A stretch of 64,000 bases of DNA from Cichorium intybus (lineage: Eukaryota > Streptophyta > Magnoliopsida > Asterales > Asteraceae), in contig CM042014.1 of NCBI GenBank assembly GCA_023525715.1, positions 25,142,904-25,206,903 of the forward strand, given 5' to 3'. A program made the position numbers and the translations under genes. Position 1 is the stretch's first letter; every line of letters begins with the position of its first letter. Shown piece by piece: positions 1 through 10,967 of this stretch. Below the pieces are notes generated by a model. That model searched no databases and was not told the origin of the DNA. It worked only from the letters and a program-made list of their open reading frames with translations.

Positions 1-2261
1 AAAAAGATTCATATCATTTGGAGTTAAAACGAAGAAGTTATGACAGGTCAAAGTTGACCAAAAAGTGACCAAAAATGGTTGTTAGTCCATGTTTGAGGGT
101 CTGTAACGTAAACTCTAATTAGATTCAGACTTAAGTCAGTAGGAGAAAGTTGTAACTTTTATTCTCACCTTTCTAAAGGTATAAGTTTTGTAAAATTTAG
201 ATGTCGCAAGTAGAAGTTATGACTTTGGGAAAATCAGGAAAAATTCATAAGTGTTACTGAATTTTCCAAGGCATCAAACAAGGGCATTTTCGGAATTTCC
301 ATTTAATTAGGTTAAAAATCAGATTCATCTTCTCTTATTGAGGTCACGTATCAGAAAAATGGGGAGACCCTTGTTACACCAAAACAAAAACCCTCCTCCA
401 TCACTCTCTCCTCTCTCTCGTTTCTTCCGATCGCCGCCATCAAACCGGAGCAAAGAAGGAGCCAGGGCTGGAGCCTTAGTTGTGGTGATCGAGTCTCAAG
501 ACCCTCATGCCTCCCTAACCTTTTGGAACATGAAAATCTATGGTAAAACCCTTTTCTTCTTTGCTAAAATTGAGATGGTGATGTTTGATTTTCGGACAGG
601 AATATGTCCTATGTTGTAAAATTCGTAGAAATATCATACGGTGTCCAAATCAGGTGATTCCAGTGCCCATGGTTTGGTCTCGATGTCTATTTTGTTTCAT
701 CAGTTGGTGTCCAGACCTTATGTTGTGGGCTTGGGTTTACTTAAAATTAATGGAATCATATGATAACTTATTTGTTGAGTAAAAATTGAATAAAAGAGGT
801 CGGGGGTATATGTCGAGACACAACGTGCATGTCGAAAGTTATAAACATTTAAACTATAAGCAACGCTATAAGTATCTATTTATAGTAACGTTAATTAGTG
901 TACTTGGTAATAATTAACTTAATATACTTTATAGGAGTATAAGGTGTGCGGTTTTAAGATTGGTTGGATTTGAGAAGTTGCCGCATGGATTTCTACATTG
1001 CCGACTCGAGGTGAGTACATGCAGTATTTTACCTATTTTGGGGTACATGGCAAGTAAGTATTTTCAAGATTTTTATTATAAAATTTCTATATGTGAAATT
1101 ATATGCAAGAGTATTATTTCTAACTTGTTTGTGAAAGTATAATGCTATATTTGAAGTTATGTTTTAGCCTATGAGCCAAATATGTGAAAGTATATTTTGG
1201 TCTATGAACCAATTATATGAAGGTATATATGTTTTGAATATAAGTTATACATGTTTGAAAGTATGGATTGGCATATAGCCACAATATGTTTAAGAAGTAT
1301 GTTTCGGTTACAAATTGTGTATGTTTTCAAGTATGACTTGGCATTAAGCCTAAAATGTTATATATACATGTTTTAAACGTATGGTTTATGAAAGATGAAA
1401 GTTACAAATTTGGCATCTAGCCATAAAGATAGAAAGTAATGAAGCTTGGCACTTAGCCACAAGTTATATGTATGAAAGTAATGATCAAATGTTTTGTATG
1501 ACTGGTAATCGTAGCAAGCAGCGTTAGTAAGGGAACTATGTTCCAACCTTCCCGGGTTAGGTAAGGGGTCTACTGGGGAAAATCCCCGTCGCGAAGTAGA
1601 TCGCCTCAGCACTTCTATGGTGAGGATTGATCCGTTCTTTCTAGCCATAGAGACTTGGGGTATCACTTATAGTGATTAAAGCCCTAAGTATAAAAATCCA
1701 GCAAGCTTATAAAACCAGTCAAAGAAAGTAAGAAAGAAGCTATTTTTGTAAAGTATATTATGAAGTGATTTTGAAAAGTAAAGAGTTATAGTATGTTACT
1801 ACTATAAAGTGTTGAAAAATGCTATTTTTCCAAAGTATGTTATGAAATGATTTAGAGAAGTAAAAAGTTATAGTATGTTAGTACTATAAAATTTTGACAG
1901 AAGTTTTATGATATAAATTTTATAAAAGTTGGAAAGAGAAGTTAAAGGTTTGAGTCTAAAACTCATGTAACTCACGAGACATTTTTGTCTTACGTATTCT
2001 ATGTTTTGCCATGTATTCCAGGTTAATATAAATTGCTATAGATGGGATGAAGTTTAGCTGGAGTGGAGCTTGATTTAGCTCCTACTTTGGACACGAGGTT
2101 TAATCCTTTTCTTGCTTACTATGGTTAGATTTGGTATGGATTTGTAACACCCACAGTTTTAAACATGTAAATTATCGGTTTTTGATAAACCGTATTTTTG
2201 TATTCATGTATTTATATGAAAAACCATAGTATTTGCAAACAGTAAAAATGGGGGTGTCACA
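1..2261 (+). repeat. 5' LTR (partial) of the gene-carrying element
   Basis: Matches 5708-7968 base for base apart from one transition. It ends GGGGTGTCACA just before the PBS. The right half (about 1155-1470) holds degenerate repeats built around a core like TTGGCATNTAGCC. Short ORFs here recur identically in the 3' LTR and show no protein family. Confidence 0.93.
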
Positions 2262-2264
2262 AGT

Positions 2265-2277
2265 TGGTATCAGAGCC
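2265..2277 (+). other. Primer binding site (initiator tRNA-Met type)
   Basis: TGGTATCAGAGCC begins three bases after the LTR end. This is the usual plant gypsy and Copia primer site, complementary to the 3' end of initiator tRNA-Met. Confidence 0.92.
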
Positions 2278-3176
2278 ATAGTTTAAGCGAATTAGGATTG
2301 GCTTGTTCCACTCCTAGGCTTAAACTCGTGCTATAGGAATGTTAGTTCATGAAAGTATACTATATGATGTCTTAAATGACTAAGATATTACGCATCATTT
2401 AATATATGTATATATATATATATATATATAACTTTAAGAAATGTTTAGCTAACGCTTTGATTGAGCAGAAGTTTGACTGTTAAGAAAATGGTATGATATT
2501 TTCCATAACTGTTCATATTTATTAAAGACTATGTATATAAAGTAGTAAGATTTCTAGCAATGATCACCATGTACGTGTAATAGTGTTATGTATTAAAAGA
2601 ACCAGTGTCCCATAAAACTTTGTGGTAAAAGCAGAATCAATATGTATAGGTGATTATGGTAATATGGGCCCGTATTATCATAATCACAGGATATGTATTG
2701 AGACTGGTGGAACCGTAAAGGAATTATGGTAGTCTGGTGAGTAAGGTTGTGAAGAGAGTAATAAGAATAACATAGAGGTTATATGCCTATGTAATAAGTA
2801 TTAAAGGTTAATGCAGTGGATATATACCACTTAATATGACAAGGTAAAAGAAATTAATAAGATAATTAATACTCCCGAGACAATATGAAAGGAACCAGTA
2901 AAAGAGACATGGCCAGAAGGTATAAATATATTGGATATGTTAATGGAGTATATAGTACAAATATAAAAGAAAGAGTATAACTGAAAATTTCGTTGTCTAA
3001 CGGAAACGAATTATGATTATAAAATAAAGATAAAAGTAGTGTCACTACAGTGACCAAAGAAAGAAAGATTGGAAAATAATATTAATAATAAATAAAAATA
3101 GTAACACATCGATACATGTGACCCATTACTATAACTTTATAGTAATACATTAAGAAAAGTTTACAGAACTAGTAGC
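2278..3176. other. Non-coding leader of the gene-carrying element
   Basis: AT-rich sequence with a short TA run near 2405-2430 and no convincing ORF. It lies where gag would start in an autonomous element and ends at the stop codon of the antisense RWP-RK gene, so it also serves as that gene's 3' flank. Confidence 0.6.
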
Positions 3177-4795
3177 CTAAACTGAAGAATCAGAAGGAAG
3201 CGAAAAAAGATCATCTACACTCCACTCTTTGTCATCTGTAGGTCGACTTGTACCTTCTTGAGGATTTGGAAGGGGTATGTTTTCAGTTATTGGAGGAGGA
3301 GCTCCAAGGTGTGGGGTCTCGATAGGGTTGGAACCCGTAACCCCATGAGTATGGGTTAAAAATTGACTCGTCTGAGGAGTGTGTAAGTAGGGAAGTGATG
3401 AGGAAGGGTTCCAATTTGGATCCGGCTGGGGGTAGCTAGAAGAAGGAGGAAACCAGGCTAGGTTACCTACAGAGCCTCCAAAATTATCCTCACTCGCATG
3501 CTCGAGTAAACCAGGATTAATACTGCTCGTACCAGAATTAGATGGCAGAGGTTGCTGCTGTGTATGAATTCTTGATGAAGTTTCCCCCTTTTCCAGAAAT
3601 TTTCTTTTCTTATATTCAACCTTATGAGCAGCTTGTATCAGTTTCTTTGTGCCGTCTGTTAGACCCGATTGTGATCCTTCAAGTATAGCTTCTTTCTCTT
3701 TTTTTAGGTTGGGTAATAAATCTCTCGATAATCCTGCTGCTCCACTAAACTCGTTACTGAATTCCTGTGACATAAATAACTTTAGTAATTGCAGCATTAT
3801 GATAAAAAAAAATTGTAATTCCTCACCTCAACACGATCAATAAGAGTTTGTAGACTCTTAAGTTGTCGTTGTGGCCAATGATCGATACCTAAATCTCTAC
3901 AACGTTTTTTTAATTGTGTCGTTCCAATGTTGAGTTCTTTCGCAGCTTTCTCAATTGGTTCATTAAAGTGTTCAGCTATTATTTCTTTACTTAATGAGTG
4001 TCTGAAACCTCTTCTACTGCCAGCTACTGTGGTTGTCGGAGCTGAAGGATTGAGTTCAAATGTATTATTATTAGTATTTGGGATCATTTGAACATGATCC
4101 TGATTTTCTGAACCAAAGATGGACATTGATTCATTAAAATCAGTAGCTTCTATTGGTGGTAATTGTACGTTTTCAATCATGGACTCAGGATTTTGAAATC
4201 CTTCTAGTTTCCTCTGAATCACCTGAAGGTGATTTTGATATTGAAAACCAACCCCAAGTTCGGGATTCACTTCAATATTTATGTTATGAGTCGTTTGTAA
4301 TTGATTGTCATTTTGAATGTCAGCCATGAATCCTTGATTCGTGGGGATGATCTCACTACTCGTTGAGGGTACGCCGATGAATGGATTGTAGCCAGAAAAA
4401 TCATCCACAGATGGGTCTACAAAAACAATTATTAGATGATAAAACAAAATTGAATATTCATAAAAGCAATCATTTAAAAGAATTTAACCTGGTAGAAGGT
4501 GTGGAGTTTGATCAAGTGCATGGTCTAAAGATACATTCACCGGATCGTCTAAGTTGATGTTTAGCTCGGGAAAAATTTTCGGCTCATCGTTGAGTGGTTC
4601 TATAGATAGTATATCTGGAAGACTGTACCATAATTCAAAATAAACAAAACATTAGAAAAAAAAATAATAATAATGGATGTTTAGAAAGTTAAAGTCACCG
4701 AACTCCAGTAAAGATGTTTGATTTGAAGAACCCTCTCCTTGCGGGAAACCAGGTCCAGGGTTTGATAGATCGCCCATTGAAGATCTGTTTTCCAT
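3177..4795 (-). CDS. RWP-RK domain transcription factor carried inside an LTR retrotransposon
   Basis: Predicted four coding exons on the minus strand: 4795-4699, 4614-4489, 4416-3827 and 3764-3177. GT and AG fit at every junction and phases agree, giving about 466 residues. The ATG at 4795 has an in-frame TAA just upstream. Residues about 216-271 form an RWP-RK domain (AAKELNIGTTQLKKRCRDLG, then HWPQRQ at about 254-259 where most members have RWPxRK). RWP-RK proteins are nuclear DNA-binding regulators: NLPs in nitrate signalling, RKDs in egg-cell and gametophyte identity. I see no N-terminal NLP-type region and no PB1 domain, so a small RKD-like or lineage-specific type is more likely. The rest is Asn/Gln/Pro/Ser-rich. 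No frameshift or stop is seen. It lies opposite to the LTRs with introns kept. Function is inferred from the domain only. Confidence 0.8.
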
Positions 4796-5389
4796 GACTT
4801 AGCTTTAAAGGTGAGTTCGTATACGAACAAACTAGTGATAGAAGAGAATGAGACTGAAAATGAATGTGGAAATAAATGATGCTACTTACCTGTATATATA
4901 GCATTTTGCAGCTGGAACCGAAAGGACGTATGTAATTGAAAGGACACTTTACGTTCTTATTACCAAAATTCAAACCATCTACAGTGGATGCGACCCTCCA
5001 CTACCCTGAGTGCCGGTTAATTTTCAAAATTCGCTGCTAAACTCTAGTGATAAAGGGATATTGATGAGATTTTTTTTGGAATAAAGGTGAATATAATGGT
5101 GTCGTTTACTGATTACTTTAATACAGACTGATGAACGCTGGTGATCAATAGTGATGTGATATCACATAAAAACAAAGTGTTGGACTTTAGGCCTAATGGG
5201 CTAAAGTTTAACTTATTTGGGCTCATATCGTTGGGCTAGTAGTTATGGGCAAAATACTAGACCAAAATGAAAATGAAAAATGGCTGTTATAGTCACAGAT
5301 AATTAATCTGGTGGAATTATGGGCTAATGAAAGTTTCAACCTTGATTACTTAATATCTTGGTGTTGAATTTCGGGGACGAAATTCTTAT
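4796..5389. other. RWP-RK upstream region merging into the retroelement 3' non-coding end
   Basis: A donor-like CAG/GTAAGT on the minus strand at 4890 suggests a 5' UTR exon. A similar sequence lies upstream of the paralogue near 9988. From about 5340 the sequence becomes retroelement 3' end (TTTCGGGGACGAAAT, a common gypsy pre-PPT motif). The gene/element boundary lies somewhere in 4980-5340. Confidence 0.5.
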
Positions 5390-5403
5390 AAGTGGGGGAG
5401 ATT
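5390..5403 (+). other. Polypurine tract
   Basis: AAGTGGGGGAGATT lies directly before the 3' LTR start TGTAACACCC, the normal plus-strand priming site. Confidence 0.85.
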
Positions 5404-7968
5404 TGTAACACCCGTTTCCCAATTCTTTATTTTTAGCAACTAAGTATTTATTTTAACAAAATAAATAAATAATAATATTGATAATAAAAGAAAATAATGG
5501 AAGTAATGTTTTTAGATTGGAAATTATAGTAGAGGGTTTATGTCATATTTATAAACTTAAATTTGTTGGAAAAATGGGAAATTGGGGTTAAAAATGAACA
5601 GATTAATTCTTAAAATTTAAAAAAAATTAATATGTAAATATCTATACGGATTTGGGAAAAAGTCATCAAGAAGACTTTTATAGATCTTGATGAGATAAGA
5701 TGATAGGAAAAAGATTCATATCATTTGGAGTTAAAACGAAGAAGTTATGACAGGTCAAAGTTGACCAAAAAGTGACCAAAAATGGTTGTTAGTCCATGTT
5801 TGAGGGTCTGTAACGTAAACTCTAATTAGATTCAGACTTAAGTCAGTAGGAGAAAGTTGTAACTTTTATTCTCACCTTTCTAAAGGTATAAGTTTTGTAA
5901 AATTTAGATGTCGCAAGTAGAAGTTATGACTTTGGGAAAATCAGGAAAAATTCATAAGTGTTGCTGAATTTTCCAAGGCATCAAACAAGGGCATTTTCGG
6001 AATTTCCATTTAATTAGGTTAAAAATCAGATTCATCTTCTCTTATTGAGGTCACGTATCAGAAAAATGGGGAGACCCTTGTTACACCAAAACAAAAACCC
6101 TCCTCCATCACTCTCTCCTCTCTCTCGTTTCTTCCGATCGCCGCCATCAAACCGGAGCAAAGAAGGAGCCAGGGCTGGAGCCTTAGTTGTGGTGATCGAG
6201 TCTCAAGACCCTCATGCCTCCCTAACCTTTTGGAACATGAAAATCTATGGTAAAACCCTTTTCTTCTTTGCTAAAATTGAGATGGTGATGTTTGATTTTC
6301 GGACAGGAATATGTCCTATGTTGTAAAATTCGTAGAAATATCATACGGTGTCCAAATCAGGTGATTCCAGTGCCCATGGTTTGGTCTCGATGTCTATTTT
6401 GTTTCATCAGTTGGTGTCCAGACCTTATGTTGTGGGCTTGGGTTTACTTAAAATTAATGGAATCATATGATAACTTATTTGTTGAGTAAAAATTGAATAA
6501 AAGAGGTCGGGGGTATATGTCGAGACACAACGTGCATGTCGAAAGTTATAAACATTTAAACTATAAGCAACGCTATAAGTATCTATTTATAGTAACGTTA
6601 ATTAGTGTACTTGGTAATAATTAACTTAATATACTTTATAGGAGTATAAGGTGTGCGGTTTTAAGATTGGTTGGATTTGAGAAGTTGCCGCATGGATTTC
6701 TACATTGCCGACTCGAGGTGAGTACATGCAGTATTTTACCTATTTTGGGGTACATGGCAAGTAAGTATTTTCAAGATTTTTATTATAAAATTTCTATATG
6801 TGAAATTATATGCAAGAGTATTATTTCTAACTTGTTTGTGAAAGTATAATGCTATATTTGAAGTTATGTTTTAGCCTATGAGCCAAATATGTGAAAGTAT
6901 ATTTTGGTCTATGAACCAATTATATGAAGGTATATATGTTTTGAATATAAGTTATACATGTTTGAAAGTATGGATTGGCATATAGCCACAATATGTTTAA
7001 GAAGTATGTTTCGGTTACAAATTGTGTATGTTTTCAAGTATGACTTGGCATTAAGCCTAAAATGTTATATATACATGTTTTAAACGTATGGTTTATGAAA
7101 GATGAAAGTTACAAATTTGGCATCTAGCCATAAAGATAGAAAGTAATGAAGCTTGGCACTTAGCCACAAGTTATATGTATGAAAGTAATGATCAAATGTT
7201 TTGTATGACTGGTAATCGTAGCAAGCAGCGTTAGTAAGGGAACTATGTTCCAACCTTCCCGGGTTAGGTAAGGGGTCTACTGGGGAAAATCCCCGTCGCG
7301 AAGTAGATCGCCTCAGCACTTCTATGGTGAGGATTGATCCGTTCTTTCTAGCCATAGAGACTTGGGGTATCACTTATAGTGATTAAAGCCCTAAGTATAA
7401 AAATCCAGCAAGCTTATAAAACCAGTCAAAGAAAGTAAGAAAGAAGCTATTTTTGTAAAGTATATTATGAAGTGATTTTGAAAAGTAAAGAGTTATAGTA
7501 TGTTACTACTATAAAGTGTTGAAAAATGCTATTTTTCCAAAGTATGTTATGAAATGATTTAGAGAAGTAAAAAGTTATAGTATGTTAGTACTATAAAATT
7601 TTGACAGAAGTTTTATGATATAAATTTTATAAAAGTTGGAAAGAGAAGTTAAAGGTTTGAGTCTAAAACTCATGTAACTCACGAGACATTTTTGTCTTAC
7701 GTATTCTATGTTTTGCCATGTATTCCAGGTTAATATAAATTGCTATAGATGGGATGAAGTTTAGCTGGAGTGGAGCTTGATTTAGCTCCTACTTTGGACA
7801 CGAGGTTTAATCCTTTTCTTGCTTACTATGGTTAGATTTGGTATGGATTTGTAACACCCACAGTTTTAAACATGTAAATTATCGGTTTTTGATAAACCGT
7901 ATTTTTGTATTCATGTATTTATATGAAAAACCATAGTATTTGCAAACAGTAAAAATGGGGGTGTCACA
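5404..7968 (+). repeat. 3' LTR of the gene-carrying element
   Basis: 2565 bp, TGTAACACCC to GGGTGTCACA, near-identical to the 5' copy. Degenerate repeats lie at about 6862-7177. It separates the captured RWP-RK gene from the paralogue at 8075-9445. Confidence 0.93.
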
Positions 7969-8074
7969 GTTATATTTCATGTCGTTGTGGCAGCCGCCAT
8001 GACAAACATTAGCATTAATGGCATAAACGGAAACAGGAACGGTACCAACGGTTTCATTAGACTAATGTTGGAAT

Positions 8075-9445
8075 TCAATCTGAACGCTGAAAGCAGGCTA
8101 TATCACCTGTTAAGTCTTCTGTTTTCTCTTCACTTATGATCTTGAGAAAGTCAGGGTTAAAACCACTCATATAAGAATTAGAAGGTACTTGACTTGGACC
8201 TTCCTGAAGAATAGGAATGGTCATACCTTCTATCATAGGATGTGAAATTTCATCATTTACATTCTCAAGTAAATCAAGATTCATATCTTCCTGATCTAAG
8301 AAACTCCAATCTTCATCAAAAGGTATTTGACTTGGACCTTCCTGAAGAATAGGAATAACCATACTTTCTATTATAGGATGTGAGCCTTCATCATTTACAT
8401 GCCCAAGTAAATCAACATCTATAGCAGAACCGGATGGCAAAGATTGCTGCTGTGCATGGGTCCCTGATGAAGTTTCCTCCATCTCCTCGGCCTTTCGTTT
8501 CCTGTAAACATCTCTAAAGACAGCTTGCCTAAATTTCTTTGTGGTATCAGTCATCTTCGAACTGGAACCCTCAAATATTGCTTTTTTCTCATTTTCTATA
8601 CCAAGTATTACGTCTGCTTCATTAGCAATATTATTCAATTCCTGTTACATAAATACCTTCAGTCAATACAATCTCATGGTACTAAAATTTTGAAAAAAAA
8701 AAATACAATTTTTAACCTGAGTATTGTTAATAAGAGTTTCTAGACTCTTAAGCTGTCTTCGAGGCCATTTTGGTATGCCTAACTCCCTACAACGATTCTT
8801 CAACTGGGTTGATCCAACGTTGAGTTCCTTTGCAGCTTCCAAAAGAGGCTTGTTAAAGTGCTGAGTTATTGCTTCCTTACTTAATGGCTGTCTAGAACCA
8901 CTTCCACTGCCAACTACTGTGGTTCTTGGACTCAAAGAATCAAATCCGGTTGTGCTATTGTCATTCTGGATCAATTGAGCATGATCCTGACCAAAGATAA
9001 ACTTTGGTGCAATAACATTAGTATCTGACGTCGACAGTAACTGTTGATTTTCAGCTATGAACCCAGGGTTTTGAAATCCCTCTAGATTTCTTTGAATCAT
9101 CTGAAGATGATTCTGGTATTGAAAACCTCCCTCAAACTCAGGATTCATTCCAACACTGTCGTTATGAATCACCTGTAGTTGATTGTCATTCTGTATGCTA
9201 GCCATGAATCCTTGATTCATGGGGATAATCTCACTGTTCGTTAAGTGCTCGTCCATGAATGGATTGTAATCTGATAAACTATCCATTAGTGGATCTTTAA
9301 AAAAAAAAAAAAAAAAAACAAATGTTAGATGATAAAAACCAAACTGACATAAAAGTACTAGAATTCAACCTGGAAGTAAGTTTTGAGATTGCTCATAAGC
9401 AAAGCCCAAAGATGAAGGCCCTAGATCTTCTGAGATTATATTCAT
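8075..9445 (-). CDS. RWP-RK paralogue with disrupted 5' end
   Basis: Exons 9445-9370, 9294-8717 and 8641-8075 match exons 2-4 of the gene at 3177-4795, with the same phases and good splice sites. They give up to about 406 residues if translation starts at the ATG at 9445. The two proteins share blocks such as MNQGFMASIQNDNQLQ versus TNQGFMADIQNDNQLQ, and the RWP-RK domain reads KWPRRQ in place of RWPxRK. The C-terminal exon holds a repeated IPILQEGPSQ segment. The paralogue of exon 1 and the first half of exon 2 are missing: the coding match stops where a tandem repeat begins at 9451. A leader-like segment with a donor survives near 9988. It is either a gene with a new start or an early pseudogene; no internal stop is seen. 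Confidence 0.6.
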
Positions 9446-9450
9446 CGGAG

Positions 9451-9900
9451 GAAAACGAAAAGACTTTTAAAAACCTTTCGATTACCCTAGATGCTATTTT
9501 TCAACATTAACTGCTTAACTTGATAAGGACAGGAAAACGAAAAGACTTTTAAAAACCTTTCGACTACCCAAAGTGCTATTTTTTCAACATTAACTGCTTA
9601 ACATGATAAGGACAGGAAAACGAAAAGACTTTTAAAAACCTTTCGATTACCCTAGGTGCTATTTTTTCAACATTAACTGTTTAACTTGATAAGGACAGGA
9701 AAACGAAAAGACTTTTTAAAAAAAAAACCTTTCGACTACCCAAAGTGCTATTTTTTCAACATTAACTGCTTAACTTGATAAGGACAGGAAAACGAAAAGA
9801 CTTTTAAAAAAAAAACCTTTCGACTACCCAAAGTGCTATTTTTTCAACATTCACTGCTTAACTCCGATAAGGACAGGGAAAACGAAAAGACTCTTTATAA
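9451..9900. repeat. Tandem repeat, 82-90 bp unit, five copies plus a partial
   Basis: Units start with GAAAACGAAAAGAC at 9451, 9533, 9616, 9699, 9788 and 9878 (periods 82, 83, 83, 89, 90). The longer units differ mainly by A-tract growth. The array replaces the expected exon 1 and start of exon 2 of the RWP-RK paralogue. Confidence 0.9.
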
Positions 9901-9985
9901 AACAAAATTTATATCTCCTGAAAGTGGAAATAATTCAAAGAACATTTAATTAAATAATATCATAATAATGAATTAGAACCTACTC

Positions 9986-10018
9986 ACCTGGCGTATATAC
10001 AGCTCGTGGTCCACCTGT
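9986..10018 (-). other. Leader-exon remnant of the RWP-RK paralogue
   Basis: On the minus strand TGTATATACGCCAG is followed by GTGAGTAGG. It resembles ATATATACAG/GTAAGTAGC upstream of the retroelement-borne gene, suggesting a shared 5' UTR exon and donor. Confidence 0.4.
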
Positions 10019-10059
10019 ATCTTGTATATTTTATTCCTCTTATGCGTATCAGCTATAAA

Positions 10060-10108
10060 ATGACATTACATACATACATACATATACATACATATATACA
10101 TACATACA
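10060..10108. repeat. TACA/TATACA microsatellite
   Basis: Runs of ACATACAT at the exact left edge of the truncated gypsy element, a likely site of the truncating rearrangement. Confidence 0.8.
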
Positions 10109-10917
10109 GTACCGCCTATCATCCTCAGACCGATGGTCAATCTGAGAGGACAATTCAAACACTCGAAGAAATGTTGAGGGCGTGTGTCTTAGATTTCGGA
10201 GGAAAATGGGACTCTCAATTACCGTTGGTAGAATTCTCCTATAATAACAGTTATCATTCAAGCATCGGGATGCCACCATTTGAGGCATTGTATGGCCGTA
10301 AATGCCGATCTCCTATTTGCTGGCATGAAATTGGGGAGTCTGACGTAATTCGCGCAACCGTGGATTCTCCAATCGTTGGTCCTAAGCTTATCCAGGAAAC
10401 AACCGACAAAATCACTCAGATTCGCAATAACCTTCTCACAGCTCGTAGCAGACAAAAGAGTACTGCCGACAATCGACGCAAACCGCTTGAATTTATCGTG
10501 GGTGACATGGTCATGTTAAAAGTGTCCCCATGGAAAGGTGTGGTTCGATTTGGACGCAAGGGTAAATTGGCACCACGCTACGTAGGCCTGTTTAAGATTC
10601 TGAAAAGGATCGGACCAGTAGCCTATGAGTTGAATCTACCAACAGAGCTTCAGAAAGTTCACCCACTATTTCATATAGCTAACCCCAAAAAGTGTTTAGC
10701 AGACGAGAACCTTCATGTTCCTCTCGAGGATATCCAAATTGACGAGACAATGCAATTTATCGAGAAACCCTTGGAAATTGCCGACCGGAAGGAAAAGCAA
10801 CTCAAAAGAAGTCGCATTCCCCTAGTCAAGGTCAGGTGGCAGACAGCACGTGGACCCGAGTATACATGGGAGCGTGAGGATCATATGCGTACCAAATACC
10901 CGCATCTTTTCTCTTAA
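10107..10917 (+). pseudogene. Gypsy integrase C-terminal region, 5'-truncated
   Basis: Starts inside the integrase core just before YHPQTDGQSERTIQTL. It continues through the C-terminal integrase region (GDMVMLKVSPWKG) to a chromodomain-like tail ending YTWEREDHMRTKYPHLFS and a stop. The frame is open, but gag, protease, RT, RNase H and the N-terminal integrase are missing. It is followed by a gypsy 3' motif (TTTCGGGACGAAATTT), a purine tract (AAGTAAGGGAG) and an LTR. It cannot act alone. Confidence 0.85.
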
Positions 10918-10967
10918 CGTACTTTCTTATTAAATTTCGGGACGAAATTTCCTAAAGTAAGGGAGAC

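Larger units (their letters stand above)
1..7968 (+). mobile_element. Gene-carrying LTR retrotransposon without gag-pol, left end cut by window
   Basis: Positions 1-2261 and 5708-7968 are collinear copies at a constant offset of 5707. I saw one difference (A at 256, G at 5963) and no indels. The right LTR starts TGTAACACCC and ends GGGTGTCACA. A tRNA-Met-type PBS follows the left LTR and a polypurine tract precedes the right one, so these are true 5' and 3' LTRs of one element. By symmetry about 304 bp of the 5' LTR lie outside the window, giving a full element near 8.3 kb. The 3.14 kb interior has no gag, protease, RT or integrase. It holds an antisense RWP-RK gene. The element is therefore non-autonomous and, from LTR identity, very young. 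The right flank starts GTTAT; the matching target-site duplication would be off the left edge. Confidence 0.9.

Noticed and set aside
338..782. Short ORFs in the first LTR, repeated at 6045-6489
   Set aside because: Identical in both LTRs because the LTRs are identical; no family motif and no sign of coding selection.
9451..9900. CRISPR-like regular repeat array
   Set aside because: Units are contiguous 82-90 bp tandem copies without unique spacers, in a plant genome.
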